This document shows, one piece after another, positions 45,140 to 53,875 of a stretch of DNA of 64,000 nt (position 1 is the stretch's first letter; each line of letters opens with the position of its first letter). The position numbers and the translations under genes were made by a program. Source of the DNA: Pseudomonas psychrophila (GTDB taxonomy: Bacteria; Pseudomonadota; Gammaproteobacteria; Pseudomonadales; Pseudomonadaceae); NCBI RefSeq assembly GCF_001043005.1, contig NZ_JYKZ01000003.1:310001-374000 (forward strand). The letters run 5' to 3'. Under the pieces are notes generated by a model, which saw nothing but the letters and a program-made list of their open reading frames with translations, did not search any database and was not told where the DNA came from.

Positions 45140-47485
45140 TCACTTCAACGCCACGTCCTCAGGGTTGATCTTTTTCCATGCCTGCAGTACCGCCTGTGCC
45201 TTGGGCTCCTGGCCGCTGTCGAGGTAAAACTGGATCAACGCCAGCCGTGCATCGCGAAATGCCGGTTGGCGTTTAAGCAGTTCTTCCATTTGCGCACAGG
45301 CCGGCTCTACCTGACCGCTCTGGTGCAACGCCACTGCCAGCACATAACGGTATTGGGCATTGTCAGGTTCCAGTTTCACCGCCTGCTGCAAAGCTGTCAT
45401 GGCGTGTTTGGGCTGGCCTGCACGAATCAACGCCAACCCCTGGCTGTGTTGCAACAGCGCTGTTTGTGGGTGCGTTTTGATCGTGTCGTTAAGCAAGGCC
45501 ATAGCCTCGGCACTGCGGCCACTGGCTTCCAGCCACTGGATCAGCGTGACCAGCGCCGGGAAGAACTGCGGGTCGCGGAGTAAAGCGGCCCGCAGTTTTG
45601 GTTCAACCTCGGTATTACGACCACTGGCCTGATACAACATAGCCAGGTTGAGGTTGGACTCGGCCCGTTCGGCCAGACCCAGTTGCACCGTTTCGTACTC
45701 ACCGATGGCTGCGTCCCAGGCACCTTGATGTGCCCCTAGACCATTGCGCGCAGCCCCCAGCAAATTACGGGCGGCGATGATGCGTATCGCGCGCACGCTG
45801 TCATTCAATAACGGGCCGAGCAAGGTGATACGTTCAGCCGCAGGCAAAAACGTGCTTACTGCCCGCACCGCGCTTTCACGTACTTGCGGTGCAGGGTTGT
45901 TCAAGTCCTTGCTGGCCAGTTTCATGGCGGATTCACTGGGGTAGTTCGCCAGCTCGGCCAATAACGTTGCGCGTTGAATTGCCGGCAGGTTGCTGCGTCG
46001 CAATTGCTCGTACAACGCCTGCGCCGCGCCGGGCTGACCGCTGCGAATCAACCACAAGCTTTCGTCGTAACGGGCTGCCTGGGGGCCTTGATGTGAGGTC
46101 CAGAGCTTGAACTGTGCAGTCACCTTGTCCCCCGTCTTGCCCTGATGGCAGGTCAGGCAGGCGTCCGGGGTGCCGAGGGTTTTGGCCCGTACCGGGTTGG
46201 GGATGCTGAAGCTGTGGTCATGCCTGAAATCGTTGCCCATGTAGAGCTTGCCGGGCATATGACAATCCACGCACTGCGAGCCCGGCTGGCCTTCGGTATG
46301 ACGGTGGTGTTCTATCGAATCGTAGTCCTTGGCTTGCAGCCCCTTGCCGTCAATACCCGTAACCGCCGCTTTGCCTGCGCTGTTATGGCATTGCAGGCAC
46401 ACGCCATTGCCGGGTGCTTTCAATTGAGTACTGTGCGGATTGTGGCAATTGCTGCAACGCACTCCCTTGTCGAACATTTTGCTTTGCGCGAAGGAGCCGT
46501 GTTCAAACACTTCATCCTTGATCTTGCCGTCCAGTGCATACAGTTCACGGCTGAGCACGCTGGGCAGGTAGTCATCCATCAGGCGTTTGCCGACGGTAAA
46601 GCCGTCACCCAGCGGGGCGCGTCGGGCGTGGCAGCGGGCGCAGGTTTCGATCTCGCTGGTGGCGTCCTTGTTTTTAAGGTCGACGACAAACCCGCTGTGG
46701 GGCAGTTTGGTGTTGTCAGTCACTGCCAGCAGGTGACTGGAGGCCGGTCCGTGGCAGGCCTGGCAACCGACTCCGAGGCTGTTCCACTGGCTGTTGAAGC
46801 GGTTGGTCGCGGCGTCAAAATTGCGCTTGTAGCCGGTGGTGTGGCACTCCACGCACATAAAATTGGCGTTCTGGCTGGGCTTGCTCCAGTGCAATGGATT
46901 CTTGAAGTCCACCCCCTGGCCCGGATAAAGGTGAAACCAGCGGTTTTTCTCGGTATCCCAGGCCACGCCCAGGGCTTGCAACCTGCCGTCGCCGACTTCG
47001 ATCAAATATTGCTGCAACGGCGCAATGCCGAAGGTGTAGGCGACCTTGAAGTCGCCAGCCTTGCCTTCAGGTCCCGGCGTATTGACCCAGAACTCATCGC
47101 CCTTGCGAAAGAACCGGGTGTTTTCGCCTTCGCCCTTGAACGTGGCATTGTTGAAATCGGCCAGCACGGTCTGCGGGTCGGCCCCCTGCATGGCCAGCTG
47201 GTGATGGGAGCCTTGCCAGTCATTGGCCTGGGCGCTGTGACAGCCCAGGCACTGTTGTTCGTCGACCATCTGCGCAGGGGGCATGTGCCTGACTACGGGT
47301 GCGGTGGCCACCGCCTTGGGCTCAAGCACCGGCGTCACGACCGGGGCCGGGCGGTTGAGATAAAACCACAGCCCGCCCAGCACCAACAGCAACATGACAG
47401 CGCTGACGGGTAATAGATAACGGTTCATCAGGGTAGGGCGCGAATCAGGTTGGTTTGCAGCTTTTATAGTTTTAGTTTTGGGCAT
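45140..47485 (-). CDS. Octahaem cytochrome c with C-terminal TPR repeats
   Basis: Start is the ATG at 47485, with cggaag upstream. The 781-residue protein has an N-terminal membrane anchor (LLPVSAVMLLLVLGGLWFYL) after a basic leader, then eight CxxCH haem sites: CLGCH, CVECH, CQACH, CARCH, CSNCH, CLQCH, CVDCH and CLTCH. Extra His residues (SHHQLAM, EHHRHTEG) could be distal ligands. The C-terminal half is alpha-helical with HEAT- and TPR-like repeats (ALYEQLRRSNLPAIQRATLLAELAN; AMTALQQAVKLEPDNAQYRYVLAVALHQSGQ). This resembles the multihaem cytochrome/TPR fusions found near membrane SpeE-like proteins. Substrate or electron partner is unknown. Last gene of the cluster. Confidence 0.82.
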   Translation of the reverse strand: MPKTKTIKAANQPDSRPTLMNRYLLPVSAVMLLLVLGGLWFYLNRPAPVVTPVLEPKAVATAPVVRHMPPAQMVDEQQCLGCHSAQANDWQGSHHQLAMQGADPQTVLADFNNATFKGEGENTRFFRKGDEFWVNTPGPEGKAGDFKVAYTFGIAPLQQYLIEVGDGRLQALGVAWDTEKNRWFHLYPGQGVDFKNPLHWSKPSQNANFMCVECHTTGYKRNFDAATNRFNSQWNSLGVGCQACHGPASSHLLAVTDNTKLPHSGFVVDLKNKDATSEIETCARCHARRAPLGDGFTVGKRLMDDYLPSVLSRELYALDGKIKDEVFEHGSFAQSKMFDKGVRCSNCHNPHSTQLKAPGNGVCLQCHNSAGKAAVTGIDGKGLQAKDYDSIEHHRHTEGQPGSQCVDCHMPGKLYMGNDFRHDHSFSIPNPVRAKTLGTPDACLTCHQGKTGDKVTAQFKLWTSHQGPQAARYDESLWLIRSGQPGAAQALYEQLRRSNLPAIQRATLLAELANYPSESAMKLASKDLNNPAPQVRESAVRAVSTFLPAAERITLLGPLLNDSVRAIRIIAARNLLGAARNGLGAHQGAWDAAIGEYETVQLGLAERAESNLNLAMLYQASGRNTEVEPKLRAALLRDPQFFPALVTLIQWLEASGRSAEAMALLNDTIKTHPQTALLQHSQGLALIRAGQPKHAMTALQQAVKLEPDNAQYRYVLAVALHQSGQVEPACAQMEELLKRQPAFRDARLALIQFYLDSGQEPKAQAVLQAWKKINPEDVALK

Positions 47486-47509
47486 TGCGACTTCCGTATC
47501 CAAATAGCT

Positions 47510-49990
47510 TTAGCGTTCACCGACAAACCAGCGGTAATAGGGGTTGGCGCCATCACCGCGCATCACTTCGCGGATGTCCCTGGCCCATGCCTCACGGTCG
47601 CCATCGTAGGCATGCAGGCTTGAGCGGTAAAACTGCATCAGACGTTGCTGATGGTCATTCATGCGCGCGACAAACCCGGGGTCGGCGTTGAGCAAAAGTG
47701 CGGGGCGACGCAGATCGAGCAACGCCGGGAGTACCCGGCTGATTTCCTTGGAGCGTACCCAGGGAGCGTACTCGATACGTGGTTGATCGTCCGTGACGGC
47801 CGGCGCATCTGCAGCAAAACGTTCAAGCCCCTGACGATCTGTCACCCAGGTTGCCAGCAGGGCCGCCGCCGAAGCGACGCCTACATCCTGCAGGGCGCTG
47901 CGTACACCTGGTTGTTCGAAGCGTGCGTTGATGCGCGCTGCGTCCAGTTCAATCGGTTGCAAGGAGCCGACCAGCAGCATTTCGTGAAACTCGCTGGTCC
48001 ATAACGTCGCGTAGGGGAACACGTCTAGAAAGCTGCGCACCAGAGAGCGCGAGTCGTCTATGTTCTGGGTTGGCAGCGGGAGCCATTGCGCGACTATCCC
48101 CAAGGGCTCCAGGCGCTGCGCGGCCAGTTGATAAAAGTCCCGCGAATACAGGTTGACCACCCCAGCGGCGGAAGGCGGTGGCGGCTCCAGGGTGATCAGA
48201 TCATAACGCTGGTCGCTGCGCAGGAGCTCCTGGCGACCGTCGCGCAAGCGCACTTGCAAGCCGGGGTTGGCAGCGGCATCGAAGTTGCCTTTGAACAGTG
48301 AAGAGGCCTTGACTACCGAGGGCAGCAACTCGGCCACCACCCTTTGTTCAAGCCCCGGATAACTCAACAATGCCCCGGCGGTTATCCCTGTGCCGAAACC
48401 GATTACCATCGCCGAACGTGGTTCGCCGTTGTGGATCAGCAACGGCAGAAGGGCTTGAATACGCATGTAACGCAGCGACGGCATGGCATCGCCGGTGTTC
48501 GATACACCCTGAATATAAAGGCGGTGGAAGGTGCGCTCGCCTTTACCTTGGGTCACCACGGCCACGGTGCCGCCACGGCCTTCTTCATAGAACGCCAGCT
48601 CGGCGTTGCGAGCCCCCGGCAGCAAGTCGGCGATGCGCTCAACCGGGGTCAGCCAGGCCACCAGCAGCGCTGCCAGGCTTAGCGCAATGACCCCTTGGCG
48701 ATGGCCTTTTTTGACCCCGTGTCCCTGACGCACCGCGACATAACCAACCCCTGCAGCGATGATTGCCAATAGGCCCAGGGTGCGAACCAGACCCAGCAAC
48801 GGGATCAGCACGAAGCCGCAGAGGGCAACGCCGACTATGCCGCCCAGCGTATTGAATGCAACGACTGCGCCGACATCACGTCCGACCCGATCCGGGCCTA
48901 CACACAGTCGCAACGCCACCGGGAAAGCTGCGCCTAATAGCAGTGTGGGAATAAATACGATGCACAGCGCCGCCACCGCAAAACGGGTGCTCATGCCCAC
49001 CAGTGCAGAGGTGCCTAAAGCCAGTACCAGGGTTTCGCCCCGGGTTTGCAGCAGGATCAGCCAGCGCCCGAGCAGGGCGACTTCCAGCAAGGCGACCAGG
49101 CCTGCACCAGCGATCAGCAACGCAAAGATGCCCCAGGGATCGCGCAGGCGATCAACCCGGCGCGCCATCAGGCTGCTGCCGATAAACAAACCGGTGAGAT
49201 AGGTCGCCAGCACCACCGCAAAGGCGTAGGTACGTGTACTCATGAATTGCACGATCGATTGCGACCAGACCACTTCGTAACCCAGCGCCACACCGCCTGC
49301 AATGGCGTACAGCACCATGGCTAAACGGGCCGGCGACGGTGGCGTCGAAGAAGGAGTGGCAAGGGGTGTCGGATAGCGACGCTGTACGATTAATGCGCCA
49401 ATGGCCGCGACAACGTTCAGCAAGGCTGCGGCATAGGCACTGCCGCGCACGCCAAGGGTGGCAATCAGCACAAAGGCGGTGAGCAGCGTACCGGCAATTG
49501 CCCCTGCGGTATTGGCGGCGTACAGGCGGCCACCGGCCTGGCCCAGTTGCCGAGGGTCAGCTGCCAGCGCGCGGACCAGTACCGGCAGCGTGCCGCCCAT
49601 CAGCAATGCAGGCAGGCCCACCAGCAGCAGAGGCAGCAACCAGGCCAGCAGGCCAACCTTTTGCTCAAGCCAGGCGAACGGGGCTGCACTAAGGCTCAGG
49701 CCCAGGGTAGTAGCAACTCCCAGAACTGCCACGCCAACCTCAAGCCCTGCATACAGCAGCAAAGGTTTGACCAGCCTGTCGGCAAATCGCCCAAACAGCA
49801 GTCCACCTAAAGCCAGGCCTGCGAAAAAGGCACTGATGCCGGTGGTGATGGCATACACCTCGACACCGATCACCAGCGACAGTTGTTTGATCCATAGCAC
49901 CTGATAAATCAGGGCTGCAGTTCCGGAGATAAAGAGCAGCAAGGCGGGCATTAACAGCGTCTTACGGCTGGTCGGGTAGGGTGACGGCAT
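47510..49990 (-). CDS. Membrane protein fused to a spermidine synthase-like domain
   Basis: An 826-residue protein whose first ~430 residues form many TM helices, starting FISGTAALIYQVLWIKQLSLVIG, the characteristic opening of fused MFS/SpeE proteins. The C-terminal half is a spermidine synthase-like Rossmann domain (RYMRIQALLPLLIHNGEPRSAMVIGFGTGITAGAL). The usual catalytic Asp motif (YDvIxxDxxDP) is replaced by YDLITLEPPPPSA, so aminopropyl transfer to putrescine is unlikely. Tyr after VNLYSRDFYQLA is kept. Family members often sit beside multihaem cytochromes, as here (24-bp gap). Real reaction unknown. Confidence 0.82.
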   Translation of the reverse strand: MPSPYPTSRKTLLMPALLLFISGTAALIYQVLWIKQLSLVIGVEVYAITTGISAFFAGLALGGLLFGRFADRLVKPLLLYAGLEVGVAVLGVATTLGLSLSAAPFAWLEQKVGLLAWLLPLLLVGLPALLMGGTLPVLVRALAADPRQLGQAGGRLYAANTAGAIAGTLLTAFVLIATLGVRGSAYAAALLNVVAAIGALIVQRRYPTPLATPSSTPPSPARLAMVLYAIAGGVALGYEVVWSQSIVQFMSTRTYAFAVVLATYLTGLFIGSSLMARRVDRLRDPWGIFALLIAGAGLVALLEVALLGRWLILLQTRGETLVLALGTSALVGMSTRFAVAALCIVFIPTLLLGAAFPVALRLCVGPDRVGRDVGAVVAFNTLGGIVGVALCGFVLIPLLGLVRTLGLLAIIAAGVGYVAVRQGHGVKKGHRQGVIALSLAALLVAWLTPVERIADLLPGARNAELAFYEEGRGGTVAVVTQGKGERTFHRLYIQGVSNTGDAMPSLRYMRIQALLPLLIHNGEPRSAMVIGFGTGITAGALLSYPGLEQRVVAELLPSVVKASSLFKGNFDAAANPGLQVRLRDGRQELLRSDQRYDLITLEPPPPSAAGVVNLYSRDFYQLAAQRLEPLGIVAQWLPLPTQNIDDSRSLVRSFLDVFPYATLWTSEFHEMLLVGSLQPIELDAARINARFEQPGVRSALQDVGVASAAALLATWVTDRQGLERFAADAPAVTDDQPRIEYAPWVRSKEISRVLPALLDLRRPALLLNADPGFVARMNDHQQRLMQFYRSSLHAYDGDREAWARDIREVMRGDGANPYYRWFVGER

Positions 49991-50042
49991 TGCGCGGGAG
50001 CCTTGTGCGGAAAGAATTCGGATGCCTACATAAAGAGCTTAA

Positions 50043-50065
50043 GCCCTCTCCCGCAGGGAGAGGGC
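50043..50065 (-). terminator. GC-rich hairpin after the arylsulfatase gene
   Basis: gccctctccc and gggagagggc form a perfect 10-bp stem with a 3-base loop, 15 bp after the arylsulfatase stop. Only a weak T-rich tail follows on the minus strand, so partial termination or RNA stabilisation is likely. Confidence 0.5.
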
Positions 50066-50079
50066 AGGTTTGCGGAGGG

Positions 50080-51666
50080 TTACTGCGCTGGGTGTTGCTT
50101 CATTTTCTCGGCGATTTTGGCGTCTACTTCAGCCCTTACCTGATCGATACTGAAGCTGGCCGGTTTTTGGCTTGGCGGGAAATCTACAAAAGTTTGTAAA
50201 AACTTGGCAGCCTTCATGGTTGCGACTTCACCCAGGTAAACGTTTTTGGTGGTCCAGTCGTAATACTGATCGGACACAATGTCTGCCCGCTCGAACGGAT
50301 CCATGCGCAAGTTGAAGATCTTGGGCACTCGCAAGCAAACGAAAGGTTCGCTCCAAACCTTGAATCCGCCCGGTTCACGTTGCTCGCAGAACACGACTTT
50401 CCAGTTGTCGAAACGCATCGATACCAGCATGCCGTCATCGTTGAAGTAATAGAACTCGCTACGATCTCCCTTGGGTTGTTGACCGGTCAAGTAGGGCAGT
50501 TGGTTGTAGCCGTCCAGATGCACCTTGAAGTCGGTGCCGCCTGCCACCGGTGCCCAACCTTTGAGCAGCTTGTCCTTGACCTCAGTATCACCTGCCGCGG
50601 CCAGCAAGGTCGGGAACCAGTCCAGCCCTGAGAACATTTCGTTGCTCACTTCGCCGGCCTTGATCTTGCCTGGCCAGCGCACTATGGCAGGGACGCGGTA
50701 GGCACCTTCCCAGTTGGAGTCTTTCTCATTACGAAACGGAGTGGTCGCCGCGTCTGGCCAGGAGAACTGGTTCGGTCCGTTGTCGGTGGTGTACACCACG
50801 ATGGTGTTGTCAGTGAGCTTCAGGTCGTCCAGGGTTTTGAGCAGTTTTCCGACGTCGCCATCGTGCTCAAGCATGCCATCGGCATATTCGTTGCCGGGCA
50901 TACCACTCTGGCCCTTCATGGAGTCGCGCACGTGGGTAAACAAGTGCATGCGCGTGGTGTTCATCCAAACGAAAAAAGGCTTGTCGGCCTTTGCCTGCTT
51001 TTCGATAAACGCCTGTGCAGCCGCGGTGGTTTCGTCGTCGATGGTTTCCATGCGCTTGGCGGTCAAAGCGCCGGTGTCCTCAATCTTGCCATCGGCAAAA
51101 CTGTGGATCACACCCCGTGGTGAGGCTGTTTTGACGAACTCGGGGTCATCCTTGGGCCAGTACGGACGCTCGGGTTCCTCTTCGGCATTGAGGTGATACA
51201 GGTTGCCGAAGAACTCGTCAAAACCATGATTGGTCGGCAAGTATTCGTCGCGGTCACCCAAGTGGTTCTTGCCAAATTGCCCCGTGGCGTAGCCTTGCGA
51301 CTTGAGCGCCTGGGCGATGGTGATGTCACGTTTTTGCAGGCCCACCGGTGCGCCTGGAACACCGACCTTGGATAGGCCGGTTCGTAGTGGTGTCTGACCG
51401 GTGATAAACGATGATCGACCGGCAGTGCAGCTGTTCTCCGCGTAATAGTCGGTGAACATCATGCCTTCTTTGGCAATCCGGTCGATATTGGGCGTTTTGT
51501 AACCCACCACACCCATGGAGTAGGCGCTGATATTGGATTGGCCAATGTCATCGCCAAAAATCACCAGGATGTTGGGTTTTTCAGCGGCAACAGCAGTGGC
51601 AGACAACGCCATCACTGAAGCCGCCACTAAGGCTAGCTGAGGTAACCACTTGGCTATTCGAGTCAT
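50080..51666 (-). CDS. Exported arylsulfatase (formylglycine type, CxAxR)
   Basis: The ATG at 51666 is preferred because aaggag lies 8-9 bp upstream and it opens a Sec signal peptide (MTRIAKWLPQLALVAASVMALSATAVAA). The 528-residue sulfatase has metal ligands D39-D40 (ILVIFGDDIG), the formylglycine motif C80-T-A-G-R84, and GQFGKNHLGD, TTDNGPNQ. The alkaline-phosphatase-fold enzyme would hydrolyse sulfate esters in the periplasm. CxAxR rather than CxPxR suggests an anaerobic-type or atypical modifying enzyme, and none is encoded in the window. The 49-bp gap to the HAD gene places it in the MoxR cluster. Confidence 0.88.
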   Translation of the reverse strand: MTRIAKWLPQLALVAASVMALSATAVAAEKPNILVIFGDDIGQSNISAYSMGVVGYKTPNIDRIAKEGMMFTDYYAENSCTAGRSSFITGQTPLRTGLSKVGVPGAPVGLQKRDITIAQALKSQGYATGQFGKNHLGDRDEYLPTNHGFDEFFGNLYHLNAEEEPERPYWPKDDPEFVKTASPRGVIHSFADGKIEDTGALTAKRMETIDDETTAAAQAFIEKQAKADKPFFVWMNTTRMHLFTHVRDSMKGQSGMPGNEYADGMLEHDGDVGKLLKTLDDLKLTDNTIVVYTTDNGPNQFSWPDAATTPFRNEKDSNWEGAYRVPAIVRWPGKIKAGEVSNEMFSGLDWFPTLLAAAGDTEVKDKLLKGWAPVAGGTDFKVHLDGYNQLPYLTGQQPKGDRSEFYYFNDDGMLVSMRFDNWKVVFCEQREPGGFKVWSEPFVCLRVPKIFNLRMDPFERADIVSDQYYDWTTKNVYLGEVATMKAAKFLQTFVDFPPSQKPASFSIDQVRAEVDAKIAEKMKQHPAQ

Positions 51667-51715
51667 GCAACTTGCTCCTTGTTGACCTGTTTGATGCATT
51701 GCTGACGGCTTATTC

Positions 51716-52826
51716 TTATTGCTGTTGCTCCGTTACGCCGGACTCGAATGGATAGATTTGCCGCCACTGCGACGCCATATCGACGATAGCCCAGTTCTGT
51801 TGTTTTGCCTGATCCAGCGCCTTGTCCAGGCGACCTATTTTTGAGTCCTTGTCATAGGCCCATTCGCGTTTGGCGTCGGTGTGGTGAACCAGGCCCATAA
51901 AGCGTGGACCTGATCCTGCGGCAGTCCACTGGAGCATTTGCAGGTCGCCGTCCGAGTTACCAAACGCCAGGATCGGCCGACGACCAATCACGCTATCGAT
52001 GCTTACCGGTTTGCCGGGGCCGTCATCGTTGTGGGCGATTTTGGCGGTGCGCAGGATTGAAGGTTTGCCGTCCTTGTCCTGGTACTCCGTTACGAATGTG
52101 GAGCCGATCACGTGCTCAGGCGGGATGCCGTAGACCTCTTCGGCGAACACGCGCATAAAGCCGGTATCACCGCCGGACACGATGTACGGTTTGAAACGCT
52201 GGCTGCGCAAGTAAGCGAGCACTTCCAGCATCGGCTGGTAGACCATCTCGGTGTAGGGCTTGCCGGTGGTGGGGTGACGGGCCGTGCTCAGCCAGCGCTG
52301 GACGTTGTCGCGAAATTCATCGGTGGTGAGCCCGGCGTGGGTGGCCATGAAGATTTTCAGCAGGCCTTCCATGCCGCCTTCTGCCAGGGCTTTGTGGTCA
52401 TTCTCGATCACCGCCTTGAATGGTTGCTGGTCTTTCCACTCCGGGTGCTGGGCGGCCATGCGCTTGATTTCGTCGAAGGCGAAAAGCTCTTCGAAGTAAC
52501 CCGGTTGCTCGCTCCACAACGTGCCGTCGTTGTCGAATACGGCAATCCGCGCTTCGGGTTGTACAAAGCCTTTGTTGTTCGGAGCGGTGACCGTCTGCAC
52601 AAACTCGATGATGCTTTTTTTCGCCGGGCCGTCGTTCCAGGACGGCAGCGGATCTGCCGCTTGCGCGAACAGGGGGCAGGGCAAACAGCAAGGCCGTCAG
52701 CGCTTTTGTAAATACCCTGTTGCCGGTCAAGGGCCTCTTGTAGCAGCCCCGGTGGGAGCGAGCCTGCTCGCTAAGGTCGTTCGCGAGCAGGCTCGCTCTC
52801 ACGGCTACTGGTTTTGATGTATTCAT
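51716..52826 (-). CDS. Exported HAD-family phosphatase, frameshifted in its signal peptide
   Basis: The body (from about 52670 down) is a HAD hydrolase: nucleophile motif FDNDGTLWSEQPG, VSGGDTGFMRVFAEE (motif II region), and GNSDGDLQML (motif IV). Translation most plausibly starts at the ATG at 52826, which has aagga 9 bp upstream and overlaps the previous gene by atga. That frame runs through a REPIN (52752-52802) and then encodes VFTKALTALLFALPP. The mature frame continues PLFAQAADPLPSW. The two join perfectly as a signal peptide if the C5 run at 52672-52676 (plus-strand G5) were six bases. As written, only a TTG at 52684 begins the body frame. Phosphatase substrate unknown. Confidence 0.75.
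52752..52802. repeat. Compact REPIN inside the 5' end of the HAD gene
   Basis: gtgggagcgagcctgctcgc and gcgagcaggctcgctctcac are inverted REP sequences with an 11-bp loop. They fall within the apparent N-terminal codons 9-25 of the HAD gene, giving the translation VRASLLANDLSEQARSH. Confidence 0.85.
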
Positions 52827-53875
52827 TCTTGGAAGTCCTTTTCATGACCAGGATTAAGTGGGCGCAAACCATAGGTTTTGCGTGGAGGTCGCGTGCGTAG
52901 CCAGTGGTTGACCTGGCTGAAACCGTGCTGCAACCGGCGGCGGCTCATATAGCCGATGCCTGCCAGCAGCAGGATTGAGCCCAGGAACAACAGCGATCCG
53001 GGGATGTGCAGCCGGGTCGGTTGCCCCAGCTGTTCAAGGTCGCGGGTGATGGAAAACACCGGGCTGTCGCCGCTGTTGGCTGTGGCCTTGAAGCTGAACC
53101 CGGGTACCTGGCTGACCTGCACCTTGCGGTTCACGCTGTCCCACCATTTGACGCTGATCGCCGGCAGGGTGAAGTCGCCTTCGCGCTCGATGCGATAACT
53201 CACGCGGTCGATGCGTTGCCCGCCGATAAAGCTGCCACGGCCGTCGTCCAGATTGCGCACTTGCGGGGTTTTCGGGTAAGCACTGAGCCCTTGGAGGGTG
53301 CCCAGCGCAGGCGTTGGCAAGGACAGGCCGGGGGTGTTGTCGGCTTGTAGCGTCAGTGTGCGACTGAGGCTGTCACCGACCTTGAACGGGCCGGCATTGG
53401 GGCTGATGGTTTGGCTAAAACGCAGTGCACTGGCCACCAGCACCGGCTCGCCGGGGCTGAAGCCGCTCGGCAGGCTGGCGCGGAACTGCATCGCCGGTGT
53501 TTGCGCCGACAGCTCATGGCTGGCCTGGGCCGGGGTTGCCCGCACGGTGAAAGGGGGGATGGCAAAGCCCTGCGCCAGATTCGCGGTGATGCGGTAGGTG
53601 TAGCGCAGACCGGTCAAGGTCTGGCCGTGCAGGGTTTGTGTGAGGTGCTGGGCTTCGGCATTGGGCGGCAAGATATCGGTGCCGCTGATCGACAGCTCCG
53701 GCAGCGTCGCGGCGCTGGTGAACCAGGTGTTGGTCAGCACATCGACTTGCAGCTGCAAGGGTTCGCCGACCACCACCGCGTCACCCGGCACGAGGCGGGT
53801 TTGCACCAGCAACTGCGGCTCATCAGCCCAGGCCAGAGCGCTGAACAGCAGCAAGGTCAAGCCCAGGCGCTTCAT
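52823..53875 (-). CDS. BatD-like membrane protein
   Basis: Start is the ATG at 53875 (MKRLGLTLLLFSALAWA signal peptide), overlapping the upstream vWA gene by 4 bp. The 350-residue protein has BatD-type oxygen-tolerance domain features: LVQTRLVPGDAVVVGEPLQLQVDVLTNTWF, LRYTYRITANLAQGFAIPPFTV, and a series of Ig-like beta segments. A C-terminal TM helix (LLFLGSILLLAGIGYM) and a basic cytoplasmic tail follow. Family members work with MoxR ATPases and vWA proteins. It likely presents a periplasmic domain that binds clients or partners. Confidence 0.8.
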   Translation of the reverse strand: MKRLGLTLLLFSALAWADEPQLLVQTRLVPGDAVVVGEPLQLQVDVLTNTWFTSAATLPELSISGTDILPPNAEAQHLTQTLHGQTLTGLRYTYRITANLAQGFAIPPFTVRATPAQASHELSAQTPAMQFRASLPSGFSPGEPVLVASALRFSQTISPNAGPFKVGDSLSRTLTLQADNTPGLSLPTPALGTLQGLSAYPKTPQVRNLDDGRGSFIGGQRIDRVSYRIEREGDFTLPAISVKWWDSVNRKVQVSQVPGFSFKATANSGDSPVFSITRDLEQLGQPTRLHIPGSLLFLGSILLLAGIGYMSRRRLQHGFSQVNHWLRTRPPRKTYGLRPLNPGHEKDFQE

